Translations under genes and position numbers: made by a program
Notes under the pieces: generated by a model
What the model was told of the DNA's origin: nothing
The model's input: the letters and a program-made list of their open reading frames with translations, nothing else
Database searches by the model: none
Part shown: positions 8,326-18,848 of the stretch, piece by piece
How the letters are laid out: every line of letters begins with the position of its first letter
How positions within the stretch are numbered: the first letter of the stretch is position 1
Assembly: GCF_025962655.1 (NCBI RefSeq)
Contig: NZ_JAGFPE010000002.1
Location: 434,001-498,000, forward strand
Direction of reading: 5' to 3'
Length of the DNA stretch: 64,000 nt
Source: Candidatus Symbiopectobacterium sp. NZEC151
GTDB taxonomy: Bacteria; Pseudomonadota; Gammaproteobacteria; Enterobacterales; Enterobacteriaceae

Positions 8326-11300
8326 TGGCGTTCTCCTGACAGAGCCACTTCACCGCTGAACAAGCTGTCGAGGTGTTCGACAAATTCTCGCGGCAGGCGC
8401 TGGGTGAAAATACCATTCGTGGGAAGTACCGGGTCGACACCGCGCAAAAACAGGTAGATCGCGCCACCGATGTGGCGGTCGTAGTCATAATCCGGCACCC
8501 GATGGCGCAAATAGCGATGCAGAGCCAGCGTGTACAGTTGGTACTGCAAATCATAACGGTGCGCCATCATTGCTGCTTGCATGGCAGACTGCGTGTAGGC
8601 ACTGGCGTTTTCTCCCAGCCAGTTGGACTTATAATCCAGCAGGTAGTAACGGCCCTGCCAGCAAAACACCAGATCGATAAAGCCTTTCAGCATTCCCTGC
8701 ACCTGCTGAAAGGAGAGCGGTGGGCACTGTGCTGACAGCGGATCGTAGCGTTTCACCAGAGCGTCCAGCGCGGTTGCCTGTAGCGGAGCATCTATCGGCA
8801 GATAAAAAGCCAGCTCGGCGATACGTTGCTGCGCGGGCACGCTTGCCAACGTCAACGGGGCATCCGAGGCGGGCATATCCGCATTGAGCGGCGCATGCAG
8901 CAAGGCCGAAAACCACACCTGCAAGGTGGGTGCCCACCCGCTTGCCATGCCATGTGCTATCAACTGCGCTTCCAGCCAGTCAACGCTGACGGGTTGGCTA
9001 AAATCCAAGGTTTCAAACAGACTATGCAAAAAGGTTCCCGGCCCCGCGCCTTTGGGGAAGCTGTGCGGGGTGAGCGCTTGCTCACTCTCTTCGGGTGCAA
9101 GGTTGCGCGGGTCCAACGCGGCATCAACGTCCAGGCGGGGAAACAGCTCTTGTGCCATTGCCGCACCCAGTTGTAGAGGATGTTGTTGCGAGCCATGCTG
9201 TTGTAAACCCGAATAGCTGGTCACTCGCCAGTTATTGGTAAGCAGGCGCTCACACTCACTGGCGCGCAGCACTGCTGGCGTGTCCGCAGTGTCTTGCCAG
9301 GGAATGCCATCCCATTCGCGTACGGCGTTTACCGCAACGCCATCACCCGCCCCTGCCAGCGTATGCAGTGCCGCGACCAGGGTATCCGCATCTGCCTCCT
9401 TGCCGCGTTGCAGCAAATAGCCGAGCGCATTGAGGTGCATGTCTGTCGTTTCACTTTTGCGCCGGGTGCGCTGTAGCGGTGCCACCCCCACGCTACAGTG
9501 ATAAATCGAGCGCGTCAGCGCCACGTACAGCAGCCGTAAATCTTCCGCCAGCCGCTCTTCCTCAGCCAACTGCTGGCTTTCTTCCCCCTTATTGACGTCG
9601 AGCAACGCTTGAAAGGTGCGCCTGTCATGGTAGATACCATCAGACTGAGGACGAAAGTGACAAATAAACGGTAGCCAGACCAGCGGATATTCCAGTCCTT
9701 TGGATTTATGGATGGTGACAATTTGCACCAGATGGCGATCGCTCTCTAAACGCAATTGCTGGTTTTCGGCCTGCGGATTGGGCTGCAAAATCTGCTGCGC
9801 CAGCCAGCGCACCAACGCATGCTCGCTTTCCAGCGTGGCTCCAGCGTGTTGCAGCAGTTCGCCCAGATGCAAGAAATCGGTTAACCGACGTTCACCTTCA
9901 CGGCTAGCCAGTAGATTTTCCGCCAAACGGTAATGCGACATCAGTGAGCGCAGCATTGGGAGCACGCCACGCCGCTGCCAAAGATCGCGAAACGCGGCAA
10001 AGGTATCGACCTGCGCATCCCAATCCGCCTCGCTCTGGTTTAGCGCATCAATCTGCTGCGCGCTGAATCCCAGTAAGGAGGTCGCCAGCGCGCTGCGCAA
10101 CGTGCGTTCCTGTTCGGGCGCCAGCACGGCCTGCAACAGCCACAGCACCTCACGCGCTTCCGGTGTGGTGAAAACGCTGTCTCGGTTGGAGAGATAGACG
10201 GAGGGAATGGCAAGACGGCGCAACGCATCGCGCACCAACGCTGCTTCATGGCGGCTACGCACCAGGACACAAATATCCGATGCCTGCACCGGAGAGCGCA
10301 CGCGGCCATTATCCAGCCAGGCGGTATGGCGTTGACCCGCTTGCAGCCAATCGCGAATTTGCATGGCACACTGCTGCGCCATCAGTTGCTGATACTCGCC
10401 GGTGCCCAACGCCGTCGAACCCGACAGACAAAATTGCAGTGCGGGCTGCGACACGCCGTCCATCTCGAAACGCAGCCCCTGTTTACCCGGAGCAGGCTTA
10501 ACCGGCAAAAAAGGGATCGCCGAAAAAATAAACGGATTGTCGACGCATTGAAACAGGCGATTGACACCGCTGACCATCTCATGGGAAGAGCGCCAGTTGG
10601 TTTCCAGCGTGTAGTGCGCCTTAACATCGGCACGCGCCCGCATGTAAGTGAAAATATCCGCGCCACGGAAGGCATAGATAGCTTGTTTCGGGTCACCGAT
10701 CAACAGCATGCCGCTGTCGGGTTGTTCACCGTAGATGGCGCGGAAAATACGATACTGCTGCGGATCGGTATCCTGAAACTCATCGATCATTGCCACCGGA
10801 TGGCGCTGACGTATCGCGGCCGCCAGTTGCTCACCCAGCGGCTGGCACAGCGCCTCATCCAGACGGCTCAGCAGGTCGTCAAATCCCAAGGCAGCGCGGC
10901 GCAATTTCTCGCGGCGTACCGTCGCGCGAATATCATGCAACGCCCGATCGATAACAATATCGCGCAGTGACAGCGGTGTGGTAAGCAGCGTTTCGATAGC
11001 CGAAAACACCGGAAGCACGGGTGGCGCGCCCTTCTTGGTTTTCTCGTTCAACGTGGATTGAGCGAACCGTTCCAGCGCTTTTGGCAACGCATAGTCGGTG
11101 GTTTGCGCGTCGGCCCAAAAGCTAACGTTTTCTACCCAGCCCGGTAGATAACGGTTACTGTAGCTGCGCTTGTCCACATCCGATTCAAGAATGCACGTCT
11201 CCACCTGCGCTGCCACCTGTCGCCACTGCTGCTTGATGTCATCAATGCGCGCCAGAATCTGCTGATGACGTTGTAACAGCGTCTCATCCGGTGCGGGAGG

Positions 11301-11933
11301 ATTATGCAGTTGTGGCGCTTCGCCCTGTAAATAGGGGGCAAGCTCGCGCTGTAACGCATCCGGCCCACTCCAGAGTTGACCAATAACGCTAACCACATCA
11401 AACGGCAAGGGATAACAATAACGCCGCCAGAAATCGGCGCAGGCCTGCCGGGTAAGAAGCTGTTCATCTTCGATCAATTCCTGATCGAAGAGCGACCCGG
11501 ACTCGAAGGCATGGCTCCCGAGCATGCGCTGACAAAAGCCGTGGATAGTGTAGATGGCAGCTTCATCCATTTGCCGCTCGGCATTGAGCAACCACTCAGC
11601 AGCCAGTTGTTTATCCGGCAGTTGCGCCAGCAGCGCCGAAAAAAGCGCATCTTTACTGTCACCAGACAGGCAAGCCAGACGCAACGCATGGATGTTAGCG
11701 CGAATACGATCGCGCAGTTCCTCAGTGGCCGCCTCGGTAAAGGTCACCACCAGGATCTCTTCCACCAACAGGGGTTTAGGATACGCCGCCTCGCCGCCCA
11801 GCCCTAATAACAGGCGTAGATAGAGCCCCGCCAGCGTATAGGTTTTACCCGTACCGGCGGAGGCTTCTATCAACCGCTCACCAAACAGGGGGAGCGTAAG
11901 CACATCAAGCGTACGCGGCGTATCCTCACTCAT
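8322..11933 (-). CDS. recB: Exodeoxyribonuclease V beta subunit (RecB, helicase-nuclease)
   Basis: RecB is the 3'-5' helicase and the only nuclease of RecBCD and loads RecA after Chi recognition. The 1203-residue product has Walker A EASAGTGKT (about residues 23-31), Walker B with IDEFQDTDPQQ, the late helicase motifs (TIHKSKGLEYP, LYVALTR) and a C-terminal nuclease domain with the metal-binding LLDYKSNW motif. The N-terminal 900 residues form the SF1A motor, the rest the nuclease. Slightly longer than the E. coli protein (1180). Start ATG overlaps the ptrA stop (ATGA); the stop overlaps recD in the same way. Confidence 0.97.
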   Translation of the reverse strand: MSEDTPRTLDVLTLPLFGERLIEASAGTGKTYTLAGLYLRLLLGLGGEAAYPKPLLVEEILVVTFTEAATEELRDRIRANIHALRLACLSGDSKDALFSALLAQLPDKQLAAEWLLNAERQMDEAAIYTIHGFCQRMLGSHAFESGSLFDQELIEDEQLLTRQACADFWRRYCYPLPFDVVSVIGQLWSGPDALQRELAPYLQGEAPQLHNPPAPDETLLQRHQQILARIDDIKQQWRQVAAQVETCILESDVDKRSYSNRYLPGWVENVSFWADAQTTDYALPKALERFAQSTLNEKTKKGAPPVLPVFSAIETLLTTPLSLRDIVIDRALHDIRATVRREKLRRAALGFDDLLSRLDEALCQPLGEQLAAAIRQRHPVAMIDEFQDTDPQQYRIFRAIYGEQPDSGMLLIGDPKQAIYAFRGADIFTYMRARADVKAHYTLETNWRSSHEMVSGVNRLFQCVDNPFIFSAIPFLPVKPAPGKQGLRFEMDGVSQPALQFCLSGSTALGTGEYQQLMAQQCAMQIRDWLQAGQRHTAWLDNGRVRSPVQASDICVLVRSRHEAALVRDALRRLAIPSVYLSNRDSVFTTPEAREVLWLLQAVLAPEQERTLRSALATSLLGFSAQQIDALNQSEADWDAQVDTFAAFRDLWQRRGVLPMLRSLMSHYRLAENLLASREGERRLTDFLHLGELLQHAGATLESEHALVRWLAQQILQPNPQAENQQLRLESDRHLVQIVTIHKSKGLEYPLVWLPFICHFRPQSDGIYHDRRTFQALLDVNKGEESQQLAEEERLAEDLRLLYVALTRSIYHCSVGVAPLQRTRRKSETTDMHLNALGYLLQRGKEADADTLVAALHTLAGAGDGVAVNAVREWDGIPWQDTADTPAVLRASECERLLTNNWRVTSYSGLQQHGSQQHPLQLGAAMAQELFPRLDVDAALDPRNLAPEESEQALTPHSFPKGAGPGTFLHSLFETLDFSQPVSVDWLEAQLIAHGMASGWAPTLQVWFSALLHAPLNADMPASDAPLTLASVPAQQRIAELAFYLPIDAPLQATALDALVKRYDPLSAQCPPLSFQQVQGMLKGFIDLVFCWQGRYYLLDYKSNWLGENASAYTQSAMQAAMMAHRYDLQYQLYTLALHRYLRHRVPDYDYDRHIGGAIYLFLRGVDPVLPTNGIFTQRLPREFVEHLDSLFSGEVALSGERQ

Positions 11934-14929
11934 GGAGCGACCTTCTCAACTACATTTTTTTTCTCAACCGCCGAGACTTTTTCGGCAGACAACACGCCGC
12001 TACGCGGTTTTTCAATCACGCGCTGTTTCACCGGCAGCGTCTGTTGCAGCGTTGAGGCATTGGGGTAAAGCGTCCAGCCTTTCGGCGCAGCGTAGTCAGC
12101 CTTATCGTGGTGGCTGCCCGAAATTTGCGACAACACCGCCAGCCCCTGTGGTGCCAGAGCTTGTTCGAAGAAACGAGCAAGTTGCTCTACCGTCAGCGGT
12201 TTAAGCGCCTCAATCAGTTTTTCACGGGTGTTGAAGGCAAAGTTTTCGCGATCGAGATCGTTACGCAACCGGCCAACCTCTTCGTTCATCGTTTGTGGAC
12301 GCTGGCTCAGTTCGGTAATCAACGCCTGTTTGTACTGTTCAAACTCATCGGCTTTGATGGCACGCAGGCGCGGCTTGGCCTTCTGGAAGAAATCCAGATA
12401 ACGCTGATACAGGTAAGCAGGCTGTTGGCTGTTACTTTGCAGCAAGAACCCGATACCGAACTGGCGGCCAACAATGGTCGGGAAGGAGAACACCGCATAA
12501 CCGAGCTGCTCTTCCGTTCTCAGTTGGTTATAGAACCACGGCTGAATGATCTGATTGAGTAGCGAACTGTACGCCATGCCCTGCACTTCACCGTAACCGG
12601 TGGGAATATACACCGCAGCCAATGCAGAATCAGTGCTGCTCCCCGTACGTTGCAGGTTGGCAAGCTGAGTACGCGCGACTTCCACATTCGGGGAACGCCA
12701 CCAGATTTGCCCTGAACAGGCCAGACGCGCTTTGATATCCTGCGCCAGTTTGGTTATCTGGCCTTCGGTGAGGTTACCGACGGCCAGCATTTCCGGTGCG
12801 GCATCACGCAGCAACGCGTCACGGAAGGCCATGACATCGTCCAGCGAAATATCCTTAAGCAGAGCACGCCGCTCTTCTCGCTCGGTGTAAGGTAAGGAAG
12901 AGATCGCCTGGACAGGCTCCAGTGCCTGCTCATACGCTTTGGCATTTTCAGCGGCGTCCAACTGCTGAATATACCAGGATTTCGCCTGTTCCAACTGTGC
13001 AGGGGTCGCCGTATAGCTTGCATACCCTTCGACCAGCGCCAGCATCAACTTGGGCAAATGTTGCGTGTAGCCATTGGCGTTGATGGTGAGCCCATCGTTC
13101 CCACGGGTAGAGAAGCTGATGCCTCCCACCGAGGCTTGATAGCTCAACTCATCCAGCGCCAAACCTGCCAGATAGTCATTAAGCTGAAACATCACCTGAT
13201 GGCGTGCCGTATCCTGCGCCATCGGGTTACGCAGCAACACCGTGACGTTAGCTTTCGGTTCATCGGCAAAATAGCGGCTCGGCATGTAAAGCACACGCAA
13301 CCCCGGTTGCTGTAGCACCATTTTGGGGTAGTTCTGCACTTCACCGCGCTTGATCAGCGAAAAATCAGTCGGGATATACGGGTTTGGCGTCGGCAGCGTG
13401 AGCGCCATTTTCTCACCCAGCGTTTGCCAGCGGGTAAACTGCGCCGGGGCTATTTTGTCCACCTGATACGGCGCATTGACAAAATACGCCTCTTTGTTGT
13501 GCGGCGCATCGGGGCTTATCAGCCAGATACGCGCACGTTCCGGTGTCATGCTGGCCAAACGTTGCTTAATCGCATCAGGATCAAAGCGATCGGCCAGATA
13601 GGCGGCATCCAGCGTATGTTCCACCGGCACGCGCATCATGGTATCCACCAGCCATTCGATATAGCCCATGTCACGCTTAACAGACTGATAGCGGAAATCG
13701 AGCGCCATCACGCGGGAGATTTCATCAAAATAACGCTGCTGGATCCCTTCCTGCTGCAACAATTGCAGATAATGGAAAATGGCAGCCACTACCACGTCAT
13801 ACTGCTCAAGCCCTTTATCGGTCAGGGTAACAGAGATGTTAAACAGGCCACCGTTACGATCAACAATGGGGTCAGCGCCTGCGCCCAAAGACTCGATCAA
13901 TCCTTGCTTTTGCAGCCAGTCCGACAAGGTATTTTGGCTGCGATTGCCAATCAAATAGCTGATATAGGTGTTGGTTTGGCTGCGGAATGCCTGACTGGTA
14001 GGGTCGGTCTGTTCCATGACATCGCCGCGAAATTCAATACGCAGTTGCTTGCGCGGCTGCGCTGGCACGTAATGAATCATGATACCGCGCTGATCGTCCG
14101 TCACTGACGGTGCTGTGATGGCAGGCACCTTGGCCTGACGGTTGGCGATGCGCCCGAAAGTCTCTACCGCCATTTTCGCCAATTCCGGCAAGGGTTGGTT
14201 GCTGTAGATCACCCCTTTCATCAGGTTAGCCGAGTAGTAACGCTGATAGAACGCCAGCAGTTCATCATGCAGCTTGCTGCCGGGCTTGTCCTTAAGGGTT
14301 TCCAGGTTCCCGCCGGAAAAACGTGATGCCGGGTGCGCCGGATTTAGCGTTTCCGCGCCCACCTGTACCATGCGGTGTCCGTCGCGCGAGCGCGCCATGG
14401 TCAGTTCAGCATTGACTGCATTGCGTTCGCGATCCGCATTAACCGGATCGAGCAGCGGCTCGGCAATGGCATCCGCCAGACGATCGAGCGCAGGCTGTAA
14501 TGCCGCATTTTCGACTTCCAGATAATAGGCAGTACGGTACGGTGCAGTACTCGCATTGTGGCTACCACCGTGTTTTTTCAGGAATTCGGCCAACGCATCC
14601 GCCTGCGGATAGCGTTTGGAACCCATCAGTACCATGTGTTCCAGATAGTGGGCCAGCCCCAACTGGCTGTTGGGATCGTCGAGTGAACCGATAGGCAGCG
14701 CCAGCGATGCCAACGAACGGGTCGCCTGAGGATCGGACACCAACAATACCGTCATGCCGTTATCTAACGTGATCGCCTGATAATTACGCGGATCGTTTTC
14801 TCCCTTGCGAATAACCTGCTCCAAAGGACGCCACCCTGCGGTTTGCGCCCACGCTGAGGACACACCGCTCAGCAGCAACATCATCATGCCGATACAACAG
14901 GCAAACTGTTTACGCCATTCTCTCTTCAT
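11930..14929 (-). CDS. ptrA: Pitrilysin (protease III), periplasmic zinc metallopeptidase
   Basis: PtrA is a periplasmic M16A metallopeptidase that degrades small peptides such as the insulin B chain in E. coli. The 999-residue precursor has a signal peptide (cleavage after about residue 28, SSAWA-QT). The inverted zinc motif HYLEH is at 94-98 and the third ligand Glu at about 175 in NAELT. Four M16 half-domains follow, ending with the family block AILSQISGS (here AVLSQISGS). The last roughly 30 residues form a charged extension rich in V, E and K that E. coli PtrA (962) lacks. The ATG at 14929 was chosen over 14947 because it begins the basic n-region directly. It lies between recC and recB, as in E. 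coli. Confidence 0.95.
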   Translation of the reverse strand: MKREWRKQFACCIGMMMLLLSGVSSAWAQTAGWRPLEQVIRKGENDPRNYQAITLDNGMTVLLVSDPQATRSLASLALPIGSLDDPNSQLGLAHYLEHMVLMGSKRYPQADALAEFLKKHGGSHNASTAPYRTAYYLEVENAALQPALDRLADAIAEPLLDPVNADRERNAVNAELTMARSRDGHRMVQVGAETLNPAHPASRFSGGNLETLKDKPGSKLHDELLAFYQRYYSANLMKGVIYSNQPLPELAKMAVETFGRIANRQAKVPAITAPSVTDDQRGIMIHYVPAQPRKQLRIEFRGDVMEQTDPTSQAFRSQTNTYISYLIGNRSQNTLSDWLQKQGLIESLGAGADPIVDRNGGLFNISVTLTDKGLEQYDVVVAAIFHYLQLLQQEGIQQRYFDEISRVMALDFRYQSVKRDMGYIEWLVDTMMRVPVEHTLDAAYLADRFDPDAIKQRLASMTPERARIWLISPDAPHNKEAYFVNAPYQVDKIAPAQFTRWQTLGEKMALTLPTPNPYIPTDFSLIKRGEVQNYPKMVLQQPGLRVLYMPSRYFADEPKANVTVLLRNPMAQDTARHQVMFQLNDYLAGLALDELSYQASVGGISFSTRGNDGLTINANGYTQHLPKLMLALVEGYASYTATPAQLEQAKSWYIQQLDAAENAKAYEQALEPVQAISSLPYTEREERRALLKDISLDDVMAFRDALLRDAAPEMLAVGNLTEGQITKLAQDIKARLACSGQIWWRSPNVEVARTQLANLQRTGSSTDSALAAVYIPTGYGEVQGMAYSSLLNQIIQPWFYNQLRTEEQLGYAVFSFPTIVGRQFGIGFLLQSNSQQPAYLYQRYLDFFQKAKPRLRAIKADEFEQYKQALITELSQRPQTMNEEVGRLRNDLDRENFAFNTREKLIEALKPLTVEQLARFFEQALAPQGLAVLSQISGSHHDKADYAAPKGWTLYPNASTLQQTLPVKQRVIEKPRSGVLSAEKVSAVEKKNVVEKVAP

Positions 14930-14991
14930 TACCGTCCTTTCTCTCACGTCAATCTCGTCGTTCTTGATTCACTGCCATCACATCCGTTCGC

Positions 14992-17900
14992 TTATGCCTG
15001 ATTGGCGCGCAGGATCGGCAACAGCCAGGTTTTTGCCGCTGTAACAATCGCCTCAATGCGGGCTTCATCCAGTTCCGGCACGATACGCTGCAAATAGAAA
15101 TCCTCGCCTTCACCGGGCACCATCACGTTGCCAGCCCAGCTTTGTTGCAGCTTATTCAATGCGTTATGCACCACATCGGGTGCATCGTTCAGCGTGCCGC
15201 TTGATGCATCGTAACATGCTTGCAGCCAAGCCCCGCCGCTCTGATGCAGTAATAATAGTGGGGCATTCATGCCTTGTTGATATCCTTTAATCATATGCGC
15301 CATCTGGCGTTGTGCTTCCTCCACAGAAACCGCAGCAAAGCGCCAGACCGTCTCTTCACGGCCATACATGCGGCTCTCTCCCAAGCCTCCCGCCAGACAG
15401 TACGCCAGATGATCCAACCACAGGGCCACGCCATCTTTCATGCCTAATCGCGCCGGTCGCCAGCGCAACAACCCATCACGCTGTACCTGCATCACCCAGC
15501 CACTCAGGCGTACACCGTCTAGCGTCACGTCCAGTTCCAGGCTGGTCATTCCCACCGCATCACGCTCCGCGCTGACGCTATCAGCCAGCGCCTGCATCTC
15601 CTGACGCTGCTTTTGCCAATACAACTCACCAAAAGCACCATAAGGAAGTTCGCCCGCCGCGCGCGCGCGGTGTAACAGTTCATCGGCATCCTCTTGCGCA
15701 ATCAGGGTATTGAGCAGTTGTGCATTCAACTGATAGCGGCTGAGGTTATCCAGCGCGAACGGTTCTTCATCGAGCAGTTCGTCGTTCTGCACCACAAAGT
15801 TCACGCCCAGACGCGCCTGGAAAAAGGTTTTGACAGGGTGACGATAAAAACGTTTCAACGCATCCAACGTAATATCGGGATAAGTGACCGACGCCAGTGG
15901 CGTATCAAACAACGGCTGTGGCAGCCCGGTGCGCCCGGCAGCGGCCAGCCATTCGCTGGCGAAGCTGCATGGCTGAGCGTGCTCAAGGAAGTTATCCTTG
16001 TCAAACGGCATACGCGTATGTTCGCGGCACAGATGGGCACAAACGCGTGCAGCGCTGGTGTCCAGATCCTGCGCTTCATCCCCTGGCAAATGATAGCTTT
16101 GCGCCAAATACTCCATCAGTTCGCTTACCAACACGGAGGGATAACGCTTCTTATTATCCTGAATGGCGCGACCGATGTAACTGATATAAAGCCGCTGTTG
16201 CGCCGAGATGAGCGCTTCCAGAAACAAATAGCGGTCATCATCACGACGGCTGCGGTCACCACGCTGCCCCTTCTGCGCCATCAGGTCAAACCCCAGCCGA
16301 GGCAACGTTCGCGGATAAACACCGTCGTTCATCCCCAGCAGGCAGACCACTTTGAAGGGAATCGAGCGCATAGGCATCAGTGTGCAGAAGTTAATGGCAC
16401 CGGCGAGAAAGCGCTGACTCAGTTTTTCCCGATCCAAGCGTTGGGCCAAGTCGTCACGCAGCAACGCCACCTGGATCGCTTCATCAAACGCATTGGCGAC
16501 TGCCGCCCCCAGCATCGCCTGCCACTGCTGCTCAATCAGAGAGAGCGCCGCATCGCTGTCGCTATCCGCAATGAAGAGATCGTCCAACAGTTGCCGACAC
16601 ATCGGCAACCATTGTGCTGGTGTGCGCGCTACCCGCAGACGCTGACGCCATTGACTGAGCTGCGCCAATAATTCCGCCAACTGCCCTACCAGTTGGGCAA
16701 TCAAGCCGCTCGATTCATCGTAGGGCAACACGCCCTGCCAGGCCCCGGCGCTGCTGTTCATCGCATAGCCCAGCAGCATGCGTGTCAGGCCAAAACGCCA
16801 GGTGTGCTGGCCGGTAACCGGCAAATCAAGATCGCGCACGTTGTCGTCATCAAGTCCCCAGCGCACGCCAGATTCCATCACCCACAGCCGCAAACGGCGC
16901 AGTCCTTCTTCATCGATACCAAAACGGGCAGAAAGCGCCGGGACTTCAAGCAGCGACAACACCTGCTCGGCGGTAAAACGGCTGTGTGGCAACTCCAGCA
17001 GGCTGAGAAACGCAGGCAGAACCGGATGAGCGTGGCGTGCTCGCTGGTCGGAAATGGCAAAAGGCAAATAGCGCGCTGTCGGCGCATTGCCAAACACCGC
17101 TTGAATGAAAGGCGTATAGCTATCAATGTCCGCCATCATAACGATAACATCACGCGGCGTGAGTGTTTCATCCTCCGCCATCATCGCCAACAGTTGGTCG
17201 TGCAATACTTCGACCTCACGCTGCGGGCTATGACAGGCGTGAAAGGTGAGCGAAGCATCCTGCGGCGTAAGCAGGCGCTTGCGCTCACTGCTGGCCTGCG
17301 CCTGTGCGCTATCGGCAATAACGCTGCCGTCGTCAAGCTCCAGAATATCGCGCTGCATTTGCTGCAATAGCGTTGTGCCATCAAGCTCGACAAAGGCTTC
17401 GATATCATCTACTTCGTCAATCTGCGCCAACTGATAGAGATGATCTCGCCCCAGTTTTCCCCAGCTTGCCAGCAGCGGATTCACAATGCGCTGTTCGCCC
17501 TGATCGTTAAATAACGCATCGACATTGGCGGGATCGCGAAACAGCGGACGGTATTGATCTTCCGCGCCGTGGCTATGACTGTGCAAACGACGCTGACGAC
17601 TTTTCAGCTTCGCCAAAAAATGGCGATCCTGAATATCACTCCAGTAATCCCGACATGGGTTAGTAAACAGCAGATGCACATCAATATGTTTCGCCAATGC
17701 ACGCAACGCATGCAAGTAAACTGGCGGTAACGCTGAAATGCCGCAGATAAACACGCGCGGCGGTAGCCCTTGCGGGCAGGTATTGGTCTGCTCCAGCGTC
17801 TCGATAAAGCGTTGATAGAGGCGAGCGTGGTGCCACTCTTTCTGTTCCAGTTGCGCACTGTATTGCAAAAGCGCACGCCACAGTTCGGCTTGCCACACCT

Positions 17901-18384
17901 GCGCATCACCCAACCCGTCCACCAGCGCACCGGCTTGCCACTGTTTGATCCACTCAGGTCGATAAATCAGATATTGATCGAACAGATCCGCAACCCGCTG
18001 TGCCAGTTGATGCCGTTTGCGTTTATCCGCGTCATCTTGCAAATAGTGACTCAACGGCAAGAATGACGGGTTATCTTGCTGCTGAGGCAGAATATGCATC
18101 AACTTCCAGGCCATCGCTTCCTTGCTGAAGGTGTTTTCCGCCGGAATATCCGGCAACACGCGCCGACACATGTCCCACAAGAAAACCCCGGGCAAAGGAA
18201 AATGCAGATTGGCAGCAATCCCAAAGTGAGTCGCGAGTTCGATCTGTAACCATTGCGCCATACCAGGGCTTTGAACCAGGATCGTTTCAGGCTGAAATGG
18301 ATCCTGCAACGGTTGGCGCGCTATCAGCGTCACCATCAGCGTTTTCAAAATATCTAACTGGTTTGAGTGATAAACCCTGAACAT
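14992..18384 (-). CDS. recC: Exodeoxyribonuclease V gamma subunit (RecC, Chi recognition)
   Basis: RecC holds the RecBCD complex together, splits the incoming duplex and scans for Chi. The 1130-residue protein begins with the conserved MFRVYHSNQLDILK sequence and shows the inactive helicase-like and nuclease-like folds of the family, for example SPGMAQWLQIELA near residue 40, FHACHSPQREVEVLHDQL, and the conserved LCLLGMNDGVYPR region (VVCLLGMNDGVYPR here). Length is close to E. coli RecC (1122). It is separated from ptrA by 62 nt and from ppdC by 44 nt, all on the same strand. Confidence 0.96.
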   Translation of the reverse strand: MFRVYHSNQLDILKTLMVTLIARQPLQDPFQPETILVQSPGMAQWLQIELATHFGIAANLHFPLPGVFLWDMCRRVLPDIPAENTFSKEAMAWKLMHILPQQQDNPSFLPLSHYLQDDADKRKRHQLAQRVADLFDQYLIYRPEWIKQWQAGALVDGLGDAQVWQAELWRALLQYSAQLEQKEWHHARLYQRFIETLEQTNTCPQGLPPRVFICGISALPPVYLHALRALAKHIDVHLLFTNPCRDYWSDIQDRHFLAKLKSRQRRLHSHSHGAEDQYRPLFRDPANVDALFNDQGEQRIVNPLLASWGKLGRDHLYQLAQIDEVDDIEAFVELDGTTLLQQMQRDILELDDGSVIADSAQAQASSERKRLLTPQDASLTFHACHSPQREVEVLHDQLLAMMAEDETLTPRDVIVMMADIDSYTPFIQAVFGNAPTARYLPFAISDQRARHAHPVLPAFLSLLELPHSRFTAEQVLSLLEVPALSARFGIDEEGLRRLRLWVMESGVRWGLDDDNVRDLDLPVTGQHTWRFGLTRMLLGYAMNSSAGAWQGVLPYDESSGLIAQLVGQLAELLAQLSQWRQRLRVARTPAQWLPMCRQLLDDLFIADSDSDAALSLIEQQWQAMLGAAVANAFDEAIQVALLRDDLAQRLDREKLSQRFLAGAINFCTLMPMRSIPFKVVCLLGMNDGVYPRTLPRLGFDLMAQKGQRGDRSRRDDDRYLFLEALISAQQRLYISYIGRAIQDNKKRYPSVLVSELMEYLAQSYHLPGDEAQDLDTSAARVCAHLCREHTRMPFDKDNFLEHAQPCSFASEWLAAAGRTGLPQPLFDTPLASVTYPDITLDALKRFYRHPVKTFFQARLGVNFVVQNDELLDEEPFALDNLSRYQLNAQLLNTLIAQEDADELLHRARAAGELPYGAFGELYWQKQRQEMQALADSVSAERDAVGMTSLELDVTLDGVRLSGWVMQVQRDGLLRWRPARLGMKDGVALWLDHLAYCLAGGLGESRMYGREETVWRFAAVSVEEAQRQMAHMIKGYQQGMNAPLLLLHQSGGAWLQACYDASSGTLNDAPDVVHNALNKLQQSWAGNVMVPGEGEDFYLQRIVPELDEARIEAIVTAAKTWLLPILRANQA

Positions 18385-18428
18385 GATGATTCCCGTTTCG
18401 GTGCCCGCAAACCCTGCTCACCGTCAAT

Positions 18429-18848
18429 TCAATTGCCTTCTGGCACGGTTCGCTGAGTCGTCTCAGTAAAACAAAACCAACGGTACAAGCGTGCCTGATA
18501 GTGCTGCGGCGTTGTCACCGTTGAGGAGACGCGCAGACACGCTGCCGACTGGAACTGCTCCGTCAAATGCAACTGCCATCCCGGAGGAAGATCGCGTTCA
18601 AGCAACGCCGATGACTCCCCTCCCCGACCGGCAGCATAAATGGCAAGCTGCTGATATGCCAGATGCCATGCCTGCCGTTGCTGCCATTGATGTACAAAGG
18701 CCTGCTGCAAGCGCTGATGATATTGCAGTAATCCTAACACCGATACGGCAAAAAACAGCGCGGCGATGGCGGTTTCCACCAACCCAAACCCTTGTTGACG
18801 TTGTCTTAGGCGACACCACCCACAAGGCCTTCGCAGGCTAGCCACCAC
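18429..18848 (-). CDS. ppdC: Prepilin-type protein PpdC (minor pseudopilin)
   Basis: A 139-residue type II/IV pseudopilin. The leader is long and basic and ends in RQRQQG-FGLVETAIA: prepilin peptidase cleaves after G, F is methylated, and Glu5 of the mature N-helix is present. The hydrophobic helix covers about 25 residues. Two cysteines in the C-terminal part may form a disulfide. It overlaps ygdB by 11 nt. The ppdC-ygdB-ppdB-ppdA set lies between recC and thyA as in E. coli, where these genes act as minor pilins priming type IV pili. Confidence 0.85.
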   Translation of the reverse strand: MVASLRRPCGWCRLRQRQQGFGLVETAIAALFFAVSVLGLLQYHQRLQQAFVHQWQQRQAWHLAYQQLAIYAAGRGGESSALLERDLPPGWQLHLTEQFQSAACLRVSSTVTTPQHYQARLYRWFCFTETTQRTVPEGN

